Shown: positions 56,548-64,000 of the stretch, piece by piece
Layout: each line of letters begins with the position of its first letter
How positions within the stretch are numbered: the first letter of the stretch is position 1
Assembly: GCA_902581795.1 (NCBI GenBank)
Contig: CACHPL010000002.1
Location: 94,385-158,384 of the forward strand
Direction of reading: 5' to 3'
Source: an uncultured Pelagibacteraceae bacterium
Lineage (GTDB): Bacteria; Pseudomonadota; Alphaproteobacteria; Pelagibacterales; Pelagibacteraceae
Length of the DNA: 64,000 nucleotides
Translations under genes and position numbers: made by a program
The notes under the pieces: generated by a model
Database searches by the model: none
Told to the model about the DNA's origin: nothing
Seen by the model: the letters and a program-made list of their open reading frames with translations, nothing else

Positions 56548-57888
56548 ATGGCTTCTGAAAATAGAACAAGTATACCAAATTCATTACATGAACATTGGAT
56601 GCCATTTACTTCAAATAAAAGTTTTAAAAAAGATCCAAGACTTATTACTGAAGCAAAGGGAGTATATTTAAAAGACCATAAGGGCAGAACACAAATAGAT
56701 GCAAGTTCGGGATTATTTTGCAATCCTTTAGGCCACGGAAGAAAAGAGATTATAGAAGCAATTACAAAGCAATTGCAAACTCTAGATTATGTACAGCCCT
56801 TTCAACAAGGTTTTGGTGGTTCTTTTGAATTAGCTACAAGAATTGCTAAACATACACCAGGGAATCTGAACCAAATATTTTATACCATATGTGGCTCTAC
56901 GGCTGTAGAAACAGCTTTAAAAATTTGTATTGCATATCATAAAGCTCGTGGACATGGTCAAAGATTTAGATTCGTTGGTAGAGAAAGAGCTTATCATGGG
57001 ATGAATATTGGGGCGACCTCAGTCGGTGGAATGATCAATAATGTAAAAACTTTTGCAAGTATTTTAATGCCAGGCGTTGTTCATATGAGACACACGCATT
57101 TACCAGAACATAAGTTTGTTAATGGTCAACCAGAAACAGGGGCAGAATTGGCAGATGATTTAGAAAGAATTGTCATGAATTTTGGATCTGAAAATATTGC
57201 GGCTTGTATAGTAGAACCAATCTCTGGATCAACAGGAACTTTGGTTCCTCCGAAAGGCTATCTTAACAGACTAAGAGAAATTTGTGATAATAATGATATA
57301 CTTTTAATTTTTGATGAAGTTATAACTGGATGGGGAAGAACGGGATCATCATTTGCCGCTAAAGAATATGGAGTAACTCCTGATTTAATGACAATGGCTA
57401 AAGCAACTACTAACGGCATTGTTCCTATGGGCGTTGTAGCTGTTAAAGAAGAAATTTACGATACCATAGTGAATGCATCGCCTGATGGCGTGATAGAGTT
57501 ATTTCATGGTTATACTTATTCAGGAATACCTGTAGCTGTAGCAGCAGCACTTGCGGTACAAGATATTTTTGAAAAGGAAGATATTTTTAACAAAGCTAAA
57601 AATATGTCCTCATATTTTTTAGACGGACTGTTTTCTCTTAAAGATATTAAGTGTATTGAAAATATTAGAGGTTACGGAATGATGGGCGGCATAGATATAA
57701 AAAAATCAGATAGACCTGGTAAAGCAGGATTTTTAACTTATAAAAAATGTTATGAGGCAGGTGTGAATTTTAAAGCAACAGGAGATTGTTTAATTATAGC
57801 ACCTCCTTTTATCTGTGAAAAAAAACATATAGATGAAATAATAGATAAGTTAAGAAAAGGAATTACAGCATACTCAAAAAGTTTGTAA
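56548..57888 (+). CDS. Class III (omega-amino acid:pyruvate) aminotransferase
   Basis: The 446-residue PLP enzyme begins LHEHWMPFTSNKSFKKDPR, typical of beta-alanine/omega-amino acid:pyruvate transaminases. The cofactor residues Asp256 (FDEVITGWGRTG) and the Schiff-base Lys285 (TMAKATTNG) are present. The amino donor could be beta-alanine, taurine, or a polyamine breakdown product; sequence alone does not decide. SAR11 cells use such compounds as carbon and nitrogen sources. It follows the GYD gene by four bases. Confidence 0.88.
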   Translation: MASENRTSIPNSLHEHWMPFTSNKSFKKDPRLITEAKGVYLKDHKGRTQIDASSGLFCNPLGHGRKEIIEAITKQLQTLDYVQPFQQGFGGSFELATRIAKHTPGNLNQIFYTICGSTAVETALKICIAYHKARGHGQRFRFVGRERAYHGMNIGATSVGGMINNVKTFASILMPGVVHMRHTHLPEHKFVNGQPETGAELADDLERIVMNFGSENIAACIVEPISGSTGTLVPPKGYLNRLREICDNNDILLIFDEVITGWGRTGSSFAAKEYGVTPDLMTMAKATTNGIVPMGVVAVKEEIYDTIVNASPDGVIELFHGYTYSGIPVAVAAALAVQDIFEKEDIFNKAKNMSSYFLDGLFSLKDIKCIENIRGYGMMGGIDIKKSDRPGKAGFLTYKKCYEAGVNFKATGDCLIIAPPFICEKKHIDEIIDKLRKGITAYSKSL

Positions 57889-57895
57889 TTAAAAA

Positions 57896-57917
57896 AATGG
57901 GCTTCTATCAGCCCATT
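57896..57917 (-). terminator. Hairpin terminator, better oriented for the minus strand
   Basis: AATGGGCT (57896-57903) pairs with AGCCCATT (57910-57917) around a six-base loop. On the plus strand no T run follows, but on the minus strand the stem is followed by seven T. It could stop transcripts from the regulator at 58205-59182 and, weakly, the aminotransferase mRNA. Confidence 0.6.
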
Positions 57918-58021
57918 CTGAACACTTTAGTTTAAAATTTCATAAAAAACATAAATTAAAATACTTCATATTTTCTTACTACAATGATTAAATAATACAA
58001 GGGGAAGGTAATAAAACAGCA

Positions 58022-58201
58022 ATGAGTCTAAACAACAATGAAAGCGGACAAGAATTTCTTTCAAAGTCTTCAAAAGTAGATGTTAACAATCTTATGCAAA
58101 AAGTTAACGATGAAAGAAAAAAAAGCAAAAGACAGAATATCGCTATATCAGCAGCAGCTTTATCTGCAGTTGCAGTATTTGGAATAATTTTAACACTATA
58201 A
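58022..58201 (+). CDS. 59-residue tail-anchored protein, unknown function
   Basis: An ATG frame of 59 codons encodes a polar N-terminal part (MSLNNNESGQEFLSK), a basic stretch (DERKKSKRQ, about 31-39) and a C-terminal hydrophobic segment of about 19 residues (IAISAAALSAVAVFGIILT). This is the layout of a tail-anchored membrane protein facing the cytoplasm. A purine-rich GGGGAAGG lies 14 bases before the ATG, a loose ribosome site. The stop is three bases from the convergent regulator. I do not recognise the family. Confidence 0.6.
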   Translation: MSLNNNESGQEFLSKSSKVDVNNLMQKVNDERKKSKRQNIAISAAALSAVAVFGIILTL

Positions 58202-58204
58202 AGT

Positions 58205-59182
58205 TTATCTAACTAAAGCTCTTAAAACTATTGAAGAAAACTCACTAAATAATGAGATCATGTTTTTTGTATTCTCTCCAGAGACCAAGGTAGGATTAGC
58301 AGAGATTTGACTCATTAATAGATAATACCTTTTTGTATCCTTATCTTTAAAAACAAGATTCATTTTAACTAGTCTATCCAATTTTCTAATACAAGTAGCT
58401 CTAGGAATTCCTGTAATATCAGATATTGAGGTTGCACTAATATTTGCATTTTTAACATCTATATTTTTTGGTAATTTATTATTAATAAAAAAATTAATAT
58501 CTCCACTAATTTTTGATGACAAAAATGTGATTGTTTGTATAAGAACTTGTATTCCTATTAGAATTATTTCTAAATCTTTAAAGTAATTTTGCCAAAATCT
58601 AAAATAACTTAATTGAAAGTTTAAAAAGTGATACCAGTAAAATGAATAATTATTCTTAATTTCTTTTTCTATCTTTGGAAAAGAAAGGTTTGCGTTAGCT
58701 ATTTTGCCATGCTCATATATGAATTTAGCTAAAGAATTTATTTCCTCTTCAATTGTTTTAATATAAGTATTTTTTAATTCAATTGCTGGCTCCCACCAAA
58801 TTCTATTTCTATCCTCTTTCCGTAAGTGTTTTTTTTTAATTAATGAGATAATTTTTCGTCTAGTTGTTTCTTTCGGAAGACCAGTATTTCTTGAGATTAG
58901 AATAATTTTTTTTTTACTTTGCACAACATCTTTATGGTTGTTCCAAAATTCATCTAAAGATAAATTAAAATCAAGATCTTTCTCTCTTTTTCTTAAAATT
59001 TCTAAATGCAAGTCTCGAGCAAAAAGTATTACTATGTGCCCGCCTTCTAAATCTCCATATCTCTTATAGACTCCTGATAAAAATAAACTTTGCATCTCAT
59101 AAAATGCTGGCATCAGTTTTATAAAATTTTCTGTTATAATTTTTTCTATATTTCTTTTCTCAAACTTTTTTGATCGATCCAT
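58205..59182 (-). CDS. Putative regulator with two similar HTH segments
   Basis: The 325-residue protein contains two helix-turn-helix-like segments that resemble each other: around residues 95-130 (ISRNTGLPKETTRRKIISL) and 252-290 (ISDITGIPRATCIRKLDRL). Both read like the recognition helices of winged-helix proteins (IclR/MarR type). The middle (about 140-235) is helical and aromatic-rich and has no motif I know. It would act in the cytoplasm as a DNA-binding regulator. Target and signal are unknown; the adjoining small tail-anchored gene and aminotransferase are candidates. Confidence 0.6.
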   Translation of the reverse strand: MDRSKKFEKRNIEKIITENFIKLMPAFYEMQSLFLSGVYKRYGDLEGGHIVILFARDLHLEILRKREKDLDFNLSLDEFWNNHKDVVQSKKKIILISRNTGLPKETTRRKIISLIKKKHLRKEDRNRIWWEPAIELKNTYIKTIEEEINSLAKFIYEHGKIANANLSFPKIEKEIKNNYSFYWYHFLNFQLSYFRFWQNYFKDLEIILIGIQVLIQTITFLSSKISGDINFFINNKLPKNIDVKNANISATSISDITGIPRATCIRKLDRLVKMNLVFKDKDTKRYYLLMSQISANPTLVSGENTKNMISLFSEFSSIVLRALVR

Positions 59183-59273
59183 ATATCTATAATTTTCGTT
59201 TGTTCAATATGGGCTAATAAAAACAATTTTGTAATACAATGTCAACAAAGAAAAAAGAAAAGTGTTATGCTAA

Positions 59274-60317
59274 TTATTTTATTTCTTTAAGATCTGAAAC
59301 CATCATTTCTTTTACTAAATCTGTAAAACTTATTTTAGGTTTCCATTTTAAATCTTTTTTTGCTTTAGAAAAATCCCCTCTTAATTCATCAACTTCAGTT
59401 GGCCTGAAATATACAGGGTCTACTTTCACTAAAATTGAACCATTTTTTTTATTATATCCGATCTCTTTGAGACCTTTTCCTTTCCAACCAATCTTTATAT
59501 TTACATACTTAAAAGCTTCCTCAACAAATTGTTTAACAGTATGACTTTTTCCAGTTGCAATTACATAATCTGATGGTTTTTTTGACTGCAGCATTAACCA
59601 CATACTTTCAACATAATCTTTAGCTGATCCCCAATCTCTTTTTGCATTTAAATTACCCAACGTAAAAAATTTTCTTTTTTTTCTGTAGATTTCTGAAACC
59701 GCTCTAGTTATTTTCCTAGATACAAAATTTTCACCTCTCCGCGTACTTTCGTGATTAAACAAAATACCATTTACAGCAAAAATTTTATAAGCTTCTCTGA
59801 AATTTACGGTTGTCCAATAAGAGTAAAGTTTAGCGATCGCATAAGGGCTTCGAGGTCTAAAGGGTGTTTTTTCATTTTGAGGGATTTTTGTGTTTCCAAA
59901 TATTTCTGATGTTGATGCTTGATAATATTTTGTTTTTTTGTGAAGATTTAAAACTCTAATTGCTTCTAAAACTCTTAAGGCACCAATAGCATCTACATTT
60001 GCAGTAAATTCCGGGATATCAAAACTTGTTCTAACATGGGATTGGGCTCCAAGATTATAAATTTCATCTGGTTTTGTAGAGCTTATAATTCTTAAGATAT
60101 TGCTACTATCTGTAAGGTCACCGTATACCAACTCAAAATTATTTTTAATTTTTATTACACTATTTTCAAATAATAAATGATCAATCCTTTTGGTATTAAA
60201 GCTTGAAGATCTTCTTTTAACTCCAACAACTTTGTATTTTTTTTTTAATAAAAGGTCTGTTAAGTAAGAACCATCTTGACCTGTAACACCAAAAATTAAA
60301 GCAACTTTTTTTTTCAT
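59274..60317 (-). CDS. gmd: GDP-mannose 4,6-dehydratase
   Basis: Gmd turns GDP-mannose into GDP-4-keto-6-deoxymannose, the first step to GDP-fucose and related deoxysugars. The 347-residue SDR protein has the NADP motif GVTGQDGSYL (10-19), the catalytic T136-S137-E138 in STSEIFG and Tyr159/Lys163 in YAIAKLY, plus the diagnostic NHESTRRGENFVSRKI. The matching GDP-fucose synthase lies 1.9 kb away on the other strand, so both enzymes of the pathway are present. Confidence 0.97.
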   Translation of the reverse strand: MKKKVALIFGVTGQDGSYLTDLLLKKKYKVVGVKRRSSSFNTKRIDHLLFENSVIKIKNNFELVYGDLTDSSNILRIISSTKPDEIYNLGAQSHVRTSFDIPEFTANVDAIGALRVLEAIRVLNLHKKTKYYQASTSEIFGNTKIPQNEKTPFRPRSPYAIAKLYSYWTTVNFREAYKIFAVNGILFNHESTRRGENFVSRKITRAVSEIYRKKRKFFTLGNLNAKRDWGSAKDYVESMWLMLQSKKPSDYVIATGKSHTVKQFVEEAFKYVNIKIGWKGKGLKEIGYNKKNGSILVKVDPVYFRPTEVDELRGDFSKAKKDLKWKPKISFTDLVKEMMVSDLKEIK

Positions 60318-60338
60318 TTTTTAAAACAAAGTAATAAT

Positions 60339-61259
60339 TTAAATTGTATATTTTTCATTTAGATAATTAAACAATTTTTCGAAATGAGGCTGGTAATAAA
60401 AATCAAAAGCCTCCTTTCCAATAGGCTGTATTATTGGAAAGTTAGGACAGGCTTCTAATAATCTAGGCACCTTTAATGCTTCTGCTATAGGATATGCTAT
60501 AGATGAATTGCCTAAAAAGAATTTTGATGATTTAATAATATTAGCCATATCAAGGTAATTTTCACAATCATAGAATTTTAATTTATTAATTTGTTTTTTT
60601 AAGTCCTCGTATTCGTTTTTTAAACCAATAAAATATAAATCATCATAATTATTTAAAAATTTAAAGTTAATAAAATTATTTCTATATCGAAAAGTTCTAT
60701 GAATAATTATTTTGTTTGAAAGATCTTTGTGTTTTTCTGCTTCAAGATACGGCTGGTTTAAATCTGGTTGTACACCTACAATATGGAAAAACCATCTAGG
60801 TGAATTAAAATTTAAATTAATTGGCATCTCTCGAAAAATATTTAAATTTATATCTATCTCTTCATTATTATATTTATCAACTTTATTTAAATATTTTTGA
60901 TATTTTAATAATGGTATTAGCATATTGAATATTCTTTCATCTATATAAACATTTCCAGCCGGATGCTTGAAATATGGAACATTCATTTTTTTATTGGTTT
61001 CAATATAAAGATTGCATTTATGTGTTTTTGATAATTCTTTAATAGTCGCCAAACTGCAAATTATATCACCACAGTGACCTGAATGGAGAAAATTAATTTC
61101 ATTTTTTTTTTCAATTTTTTCTTTAATACCTTGAATTTGTTGTTCGGTTATATCTCTAAATTTTTTTAAATTTTCACTAATTTTATCTTGTGATTTTAAA
61201 AATAAGTATTTTTCTTTATTAAAAAATTTATAAAAAGTTTTTTTAATTATTTTAAACAT
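60339..61259 (-). CDS. GT9-like (heptosyltransferase-related) glycosyltransferase
   Basis: The 306-residue protein looks like a GT-B enzyme of the heptosyltransferase group: N-terminal FLHSGHCGDIICSLATIKEL (split as HSGHCGDII and LATIKEL), a central KIIIHRTFRYRN strand and C-terminal FFLGNSSIAYPIAEAL with FPIIQP, which would bind the sugar nucleotide. Sequence similarity is weak and it may be inactive or use another donor. It is upstream of gmd on the same strand (21-base gap), so a deoxysugar donor is possible. Confidence 0.6.
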   Translation of the reverse strand: MFKIIKKTFYKFFNKEKYLFLKSQDKISENLKKFRDITEQQIQGIKEKIEKKNEINFLHSGHCGDIICSLATIKELSKTHKCNLYIETNKKMNVPYFKHPAGNVYIDERIFNMLIPLLKYQKYLNKVDKYNNEEIDINLNIFREMPINLNFNSPRWFFHIVGVQPDLNQPYLEAEKHKDLSNKIIIHRTFRYRNNFINFKFLNNYDDLYFIGLKNEYEDLKKQINKLKFYDCENYLDMANIIKSSKFFLGNSSIAYPIAEALKVPRLLEACPNFPIIQPIGKEAFDFYYQPHFEKLFNYLNEKYTI

Positions 61260-61314
61260 TATTTAAACACTTGAGAATTTAAATTAACAAATTATACATA
61301 GACTAATAGCACTT

Positions 61315-61395
61315 ATGGAATTATTATTGAAGTTAATATATAGTAAGCATCATATTGCTGCCGCAATTATTAATGATGTTAAATTCTTAAATTAA
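61315..61395 (+). CDS. 26-residue micro-ORF abutting the FkbM-like gene
   Basis: An ATG at 61315 opens a 26-codon frame (MELLLKLIYSK, then HHIAAAIINDVKF) whose TAA directly precedes the ATG of the next gene (TAA|ATG). It could be a leader peptide coupled to the gene or a remnant. There is no clear ribosome site. It fills most of the 136-base gap between divergent glycan genes. Confidence 0.25.
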   Translation: MELLLKLIYSKHHIAAAIINDVKFLN

Positions 61396-62217
61396 ATGAA
61401 ATCAACCCTGCCAGAGGAATATAATTTTTTGATACCTTCTGCAACAAAGTCTTTAGTTCGTATAGGCGTTAAAAAAGATGGAGGGTACATAGTGGACAAT
61501 AATTTAATAAAAAAAAGTAAAATTTTAGTATCATTCGGTATGGGAGACGAGTTCTCATTTGAAAAAGAGTTTTTGGAAATTGATAAAAATAATCAAGTTT
61601 TTATTTATGATTTTTCTATTAGTCACTTTTATTACTTAAAAGAGTTTTTAAAAAATATTAGAAGAATATTAAAATTTAAAAGAAATTTAGGTCATTTGAA
61701 AAAATGGTTTTTAGAATATTTTGAATTTATTAAATTTACACTCATGAAAAAAGTAAGTTTTTTTTCAAAAAAAATTACTAATCACGCAAATTTGAAAAAT
61801 GAAATAAGTTTAAACAAAATTTTTAAAAATCCAAACTTAATCAATAAAAAAGAAATAATTTTAAAAATAGACATAGAGGGAAGTGAATATGATATAATCG
61901 ATGATATTTTAAAATATGAAAATAAAATAAGCCTACTTGTGATGGAATATCATGATACACATATAAAAAAAGATGAGTTTTTTGAAAATATTACCAAATT
62001 AAAAAAATACTTTGATATAATTCACCTGCACCCTAACAATTATAATAAATTAAATCAGGATGGTTTTCCTATAAATATAGAAATGACTTTTTCGAATAAA
62101 CGACTTAAGCTTAATACGAAGATAAAAAATTTAAATTTTCCAATATCCAAACTCGATTATCCAAACGACCCTACAAAACCAGACTTAGAAATTAATTTTA
62201 ATTACAAATTTCAATAA
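61396..62217 (+). CDS. FkbM-like methyltransferase
   Basis: The 273-residue protein has an N-terminal RIGVKKDGGYIVDNNLI and KILVSFGMGDEFSFEKEFL (here in parts: DGGYIV and SFGMGDEFSFE), the SAM-binding half, and ILKIDIEGSEYDIIDD (about 156-170), the motif typical of FkbM-type enzymes. It probably methylates a sugar of the surface glycan. The start follows the micro-ORF stop directly and its stop abuts fcl. Confidence 0.75.
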   Translation: MKSTLPEEYNFLIPSATKSLVRIGVKKDGGYIVDNNLIKKSKILVSFGMGDEFSFEKEFLEIDKNNQVFIYDFSISHFYYLKEFLKNIRRILKFKRNLGHLKKWFLEYFEFIKFTLMKKVSFFSKKITNHANLKNEISLNKIFKNPNLINKKEIILKIDIEGSEYDIIDDILKYENKISLLVMEYHDTHIKKDEFFENITKLKKYFDIIHLHPNNYNKLNQDGFPINIEMTFSNKRLKLNTKIKNLNFPISKLDYPNDPTKPDLEINFNYKFQ

Positions 62218-63156
62218 ATGAAAAAAAAATCTAAAAATAAAAAAATTATTATTACTGGAGGTTCGGGTTTTCTTGGTAAACACCTATTAGTCAAATTACA
62301 TCTCAAGGGTTATAAAAATATTAATATTATTAAGAGAAAAAAATACGACCTATCTTGTCCTGATCAGGTAAAAAAGATGTATAAATTTTATAAACCAAAA
62401 ATTGTTTTTCACTTAGCTGCATCTGTAGGTGGAATAGGCATTAATAGCAAAAATCCAGGAAGGTTTTTTTACGAAAACGCAATGATGAATTTAAATATTA
62501 TACACCAAGGGTATAAACATAACGTGGAAAAAATAATCTCAGCAGGTTCTGTTTCATCTTATCCAGCAAATGCTCCATTACCTTTAAAAGAAAAAAACTT
62601 ATGGGATGGATATCCTCAAGATATAAATTCTTCATATGGAATTGCTAAAAGAATAATTCACTCTCATTCTATAAGTTATGCCAAACAGTACAAATTTAAT
62701 TCCATATTACTTTTGCTTACAAATCTTTATGGACCTATGGATAATTTTAACCCAAAATCTTCACATGTAATTGCCGCTCTAATAAAAAAATTTGTAGATG
62801 CAAAGAGAAAAAATAAAAATTTTGTAGAAGTTTGGGGTGACGGAAAAGTGACTAGAGATTTTTGTTATGTCGACGATATAACAAATGGTTTTATAAAAGC
62901 AGCAGAAAAATATAAGATACAAGATCCAATAAATCTTGGATCTGGAAAAGAGGTAAGCATTAAGAGAATTTCGTTATTAATAAAAAAAATATTAGGATTT
63001 AAAGGAAAAATTAAGTGGAACAGAAACAAACCTAGCGGCATAAGAAGAAGATATGTAAGTATAAAGAGAGCTAAAAAAGAATTAAATTTTAACCCTAAAA
63101 TTTCGTTAGAAGAAGGCCTTAAAAAAACTATTAGTTGGTATCAAAAAAATAAATAA
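62218..63156 (+). CDS. fcl: GDP-L-fucose synthase-like epimerase/reductase
   Basis: The enzyme epimerises and reduces GDP-4-keto-6-deoxymannose to GDP-L-fucose. The 312-residue SDR protein has the NADP motif GGSGFLGKH (14-22), the family mark AASVGGIGIN (67-76) and catalytic Tyr140/Lys144 in SSYGIAKR. Its identity is supported by gmd close by. Since several C-terminal residues differ from E. coli Fcl, a related GDP-deoxysugar product is possible. Confidence 0.85.
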   Translation: MKKKSKNKKIIITGGSGFLGKHLLVKLHLKGYKNINIIKRKKYDLSCPDQVKKMYKFYKPKIVFHLAASVGGIGINSKNPGRFFYENAMMNLNIIHQGYKHNVEKIISAGSVSSYPANAPLPLKEKNLWDGYPQDINSSYGIAKRIIHSHSISYAKQYKFNSILLLLTNLYGPMDNFNPKSSHVIAALIKKFVDAKRKNKNFVEVWGDGKVTRDFCYVDDITNGFIKAAEKYKIQDPINLGSGKEVSIKRISLLIKKILGFKGKIKWNRNKPSGIRRRYVSIKRAKKELNFNPKISLEEGLKKTISWYQKNK

Positions 63157-63159
63157 AAA

Positions 63160-64000
63160 ATGGGAAAAATCCAGCTAATTAAAAAAAAATTTCAATCTTT
63201 ATTTAAAAATTTTTTCTACAAACTTTTCATGTTGTTTCACGGTAAAATTAATGGGGTAATAGATTATAAAAATAAAAACTTTGAAATTAAACACGTAAAT
63301 TTTGATGATAATACTAAATACAGAGTTTTCGAAGTATCAAAATGCAGACTTTATACTGATACAATACATGATACCGCTGTAATTTTAGAAAATAAAATTT
63401 TAGAAGGTCCATCGTTTCAATACAGAAATAATAAAAATTATTCTGCAAATAAAAATATTGTTTTTACTAAAGGTACACCAAAAATAAAGAGAAATTTAAA
63501 TGGAAGCGTCATGTCACTTTTGACTGGAGGAGGGGGTAATAATAATTATTGGCATTGGCTGTATGATGTTTTGCCAAGATTTCACATTTTAGAAAAATTA
63601 AAAAGTATTAAAGATATAGACTTTTTTTTATTACCAAATTTAGAAAGGAAATTTCAAATCGAGACTTTAGATATACTAGGCATACCAAAAGAAAAAAGAT
63701 TATCTAGCATCAATCATAGACACATTTTTTCTGATAAATTATTTGTCGTAGATCACCCATATAATTTAAAAAACGATCCTACTATTGACTCTCTTCATAT
63801 ACCTAAATGGATTATAAAATATTTAAAAGATAATTTTTTAAAATTTGAAAATGAGCAAAATAATTTTCCAAAAAAATTTTTCATCGATCGTTCTGACGCA
63901 GTATCCGGTCATGCAAAAATGAGGAAAATAGTAAATGAAAATGAAGTTAAAAAAGAATTACAAAATAATGGTTTTCAAATTGTTACATTGAGCAATTATC
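63160..64000 (+). CDS. GT61-like glycosyltransferase (cut by window end)
   Basis: The frame from ATG 63160 stays open for 280 codons to the window end, so the C-terminus is missing. The segment GGGGNNNYWHWLYDVLPRFHIL (in part: NYWHWLYDVLPR), then FFIDRSDAVSGH, fits the DUF563/GT61 family of glycosyltransferases found in surface polysaccharide loci. It begins three bases after the fcl stop and belongs to the same operon. Confidence 0.75.
   Translation, partial: MGKIQLIKKKFQSLFKNFFYKLFMLFHGKINGVIDYKNKNFEIKHVNFDDNTKYRVFEVSKCRLYTDTIHDTAVILENKILEGPSFQYRNNKNYSANKNIVFTKGTPKIKRNLNGSVMSLLTGGGGNNNYWHWLYDVLPRFHILEKLKSIKDIDFFLLPNLERKFQIETLDILGIPKEKRLSSINHRHIFSDKLFVVDHPYNLKNDPTIDSLHIPKWIIKYLKDNFLKFENEQNNFPKKFFIDRSDAVSGHAKMRKIVNENEVKKELQNNGFQIVTLSNY

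Noticed and set aside
57896..57917. Strong terminator for the aminotransferase mRNA
   Set aside because: The stem has no T tract on the plus strand; the T run follows only on the minus strand, so that orientation was preferred.

Overview
The window looks like a stretch of chromosome from a SAR11-clade alphaproteobacterium ('Candidatus Pelagibacter' or a close relative). The DNA is very AT-rich, spacers are usually 0-100 bp, many neighbours overlap by 4-14 bp, and Lys/Asn/Ile-rich proteins dominate. Marker genes fit this: a blue-type proteorhodopsin next to a ferredoxin and a ferredoxin reductase, an alphaproteobacterial DksA with a degenerate zinc site, an NDUFA12-type complex I subunit, a DUF2155 protein, and an alphaproteobacterial PurF. 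I see no rRNA, tRNA, CRISPR array, insertion sequence or large repeat. No stretch over 300 bases lacks a gene. This identification rests on recognised protein features, not on a database search.

Layout. 1-5.7 kb: a periplasmic cupredoxin, a small membrane protein, a propionyl-CoA synthetase on the opposite strand, then a light/redox block of proteorhodopsin, terminator, [2Fe-2S] ferredoxin, TrxB-like ferredoxin-NADP reductase and glutathione transferase. 5.7-11 kb: DksA, two lipid-linked-sugar type glycosyltransferases, a Gfa-type zinc protein, a glycerate kinase and a TolC-like protein. 11-21.5 kb: recA (with a strong terminator), alaS, icd, the phosphatidylethanolamine pair psd-pssA, rlmE, a TPR protein, panB, and a YfgM-like/BamB-like envelope pair. 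21.5-28.6 kb (minus strand): purF, cvpA, an RND/MMPL exporter, dnaB and rpsF-rpsR-rplI. 28.6-31.2 kb: fabD-fabG-acpP-gmk. 31.2-38.2 kb (minus strand): an outer-membrane biogenesis operon lptF-lptG-lptD-surA-pdxA-rsmA. 38.3-48.3 kb: pepA, ndk, purM-purN, a DUF2066 protein, hda, aspS, a free-standing class II ribonucleotide reductase C-terminal domain, an NDUFA12 protein, a DUF2155 protein and a cystathionine beta-lyase-like enzyme. 48.3-50.3 kb: an MFS transporter and a CADD/PqqC-like protein that may make p-aminobenzoate.

From about 50.3 kb the content becomes accessory: an SxtJ-like protein, a methyltransferase and an O-carbamoyltransferase, followed by an SGNH hydrolase, an M23 peptidase, an FkbM methyltransferase, a GYD protein with a class III aminotransferase, a 59-residue tail-anchored protein facing a regulator with two similar HTH segments, and then a surface-glycan cluster (gmd, a GT9-like glycosyltransferase, an FkbM-like methyltransferase, fcl, and a GT61-like enzyme cut by the window end). 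This probably marks the edge of a variable cell-surface polysaccharide island.

How it fits together: housekeeping operons for envelope assembly (LptD/F/G, SurA core, BamB), fatty acid and phospholipid synthesis, and purine synthesis are joined tightly by shared start and stop codons. The light-driven proton pump sits beside electron-transfer genes. The most notable points are the proteorhodopsin leader structure, the reduced SurA, the stand-alone RNR C-terminal domain, the CADD-type protein, an acpP-gmk junction lacking fabF/mltG, a carbamoylation module that lacks its usual small partner, and convergent gene pairs that share the same four bases as both stop codons.
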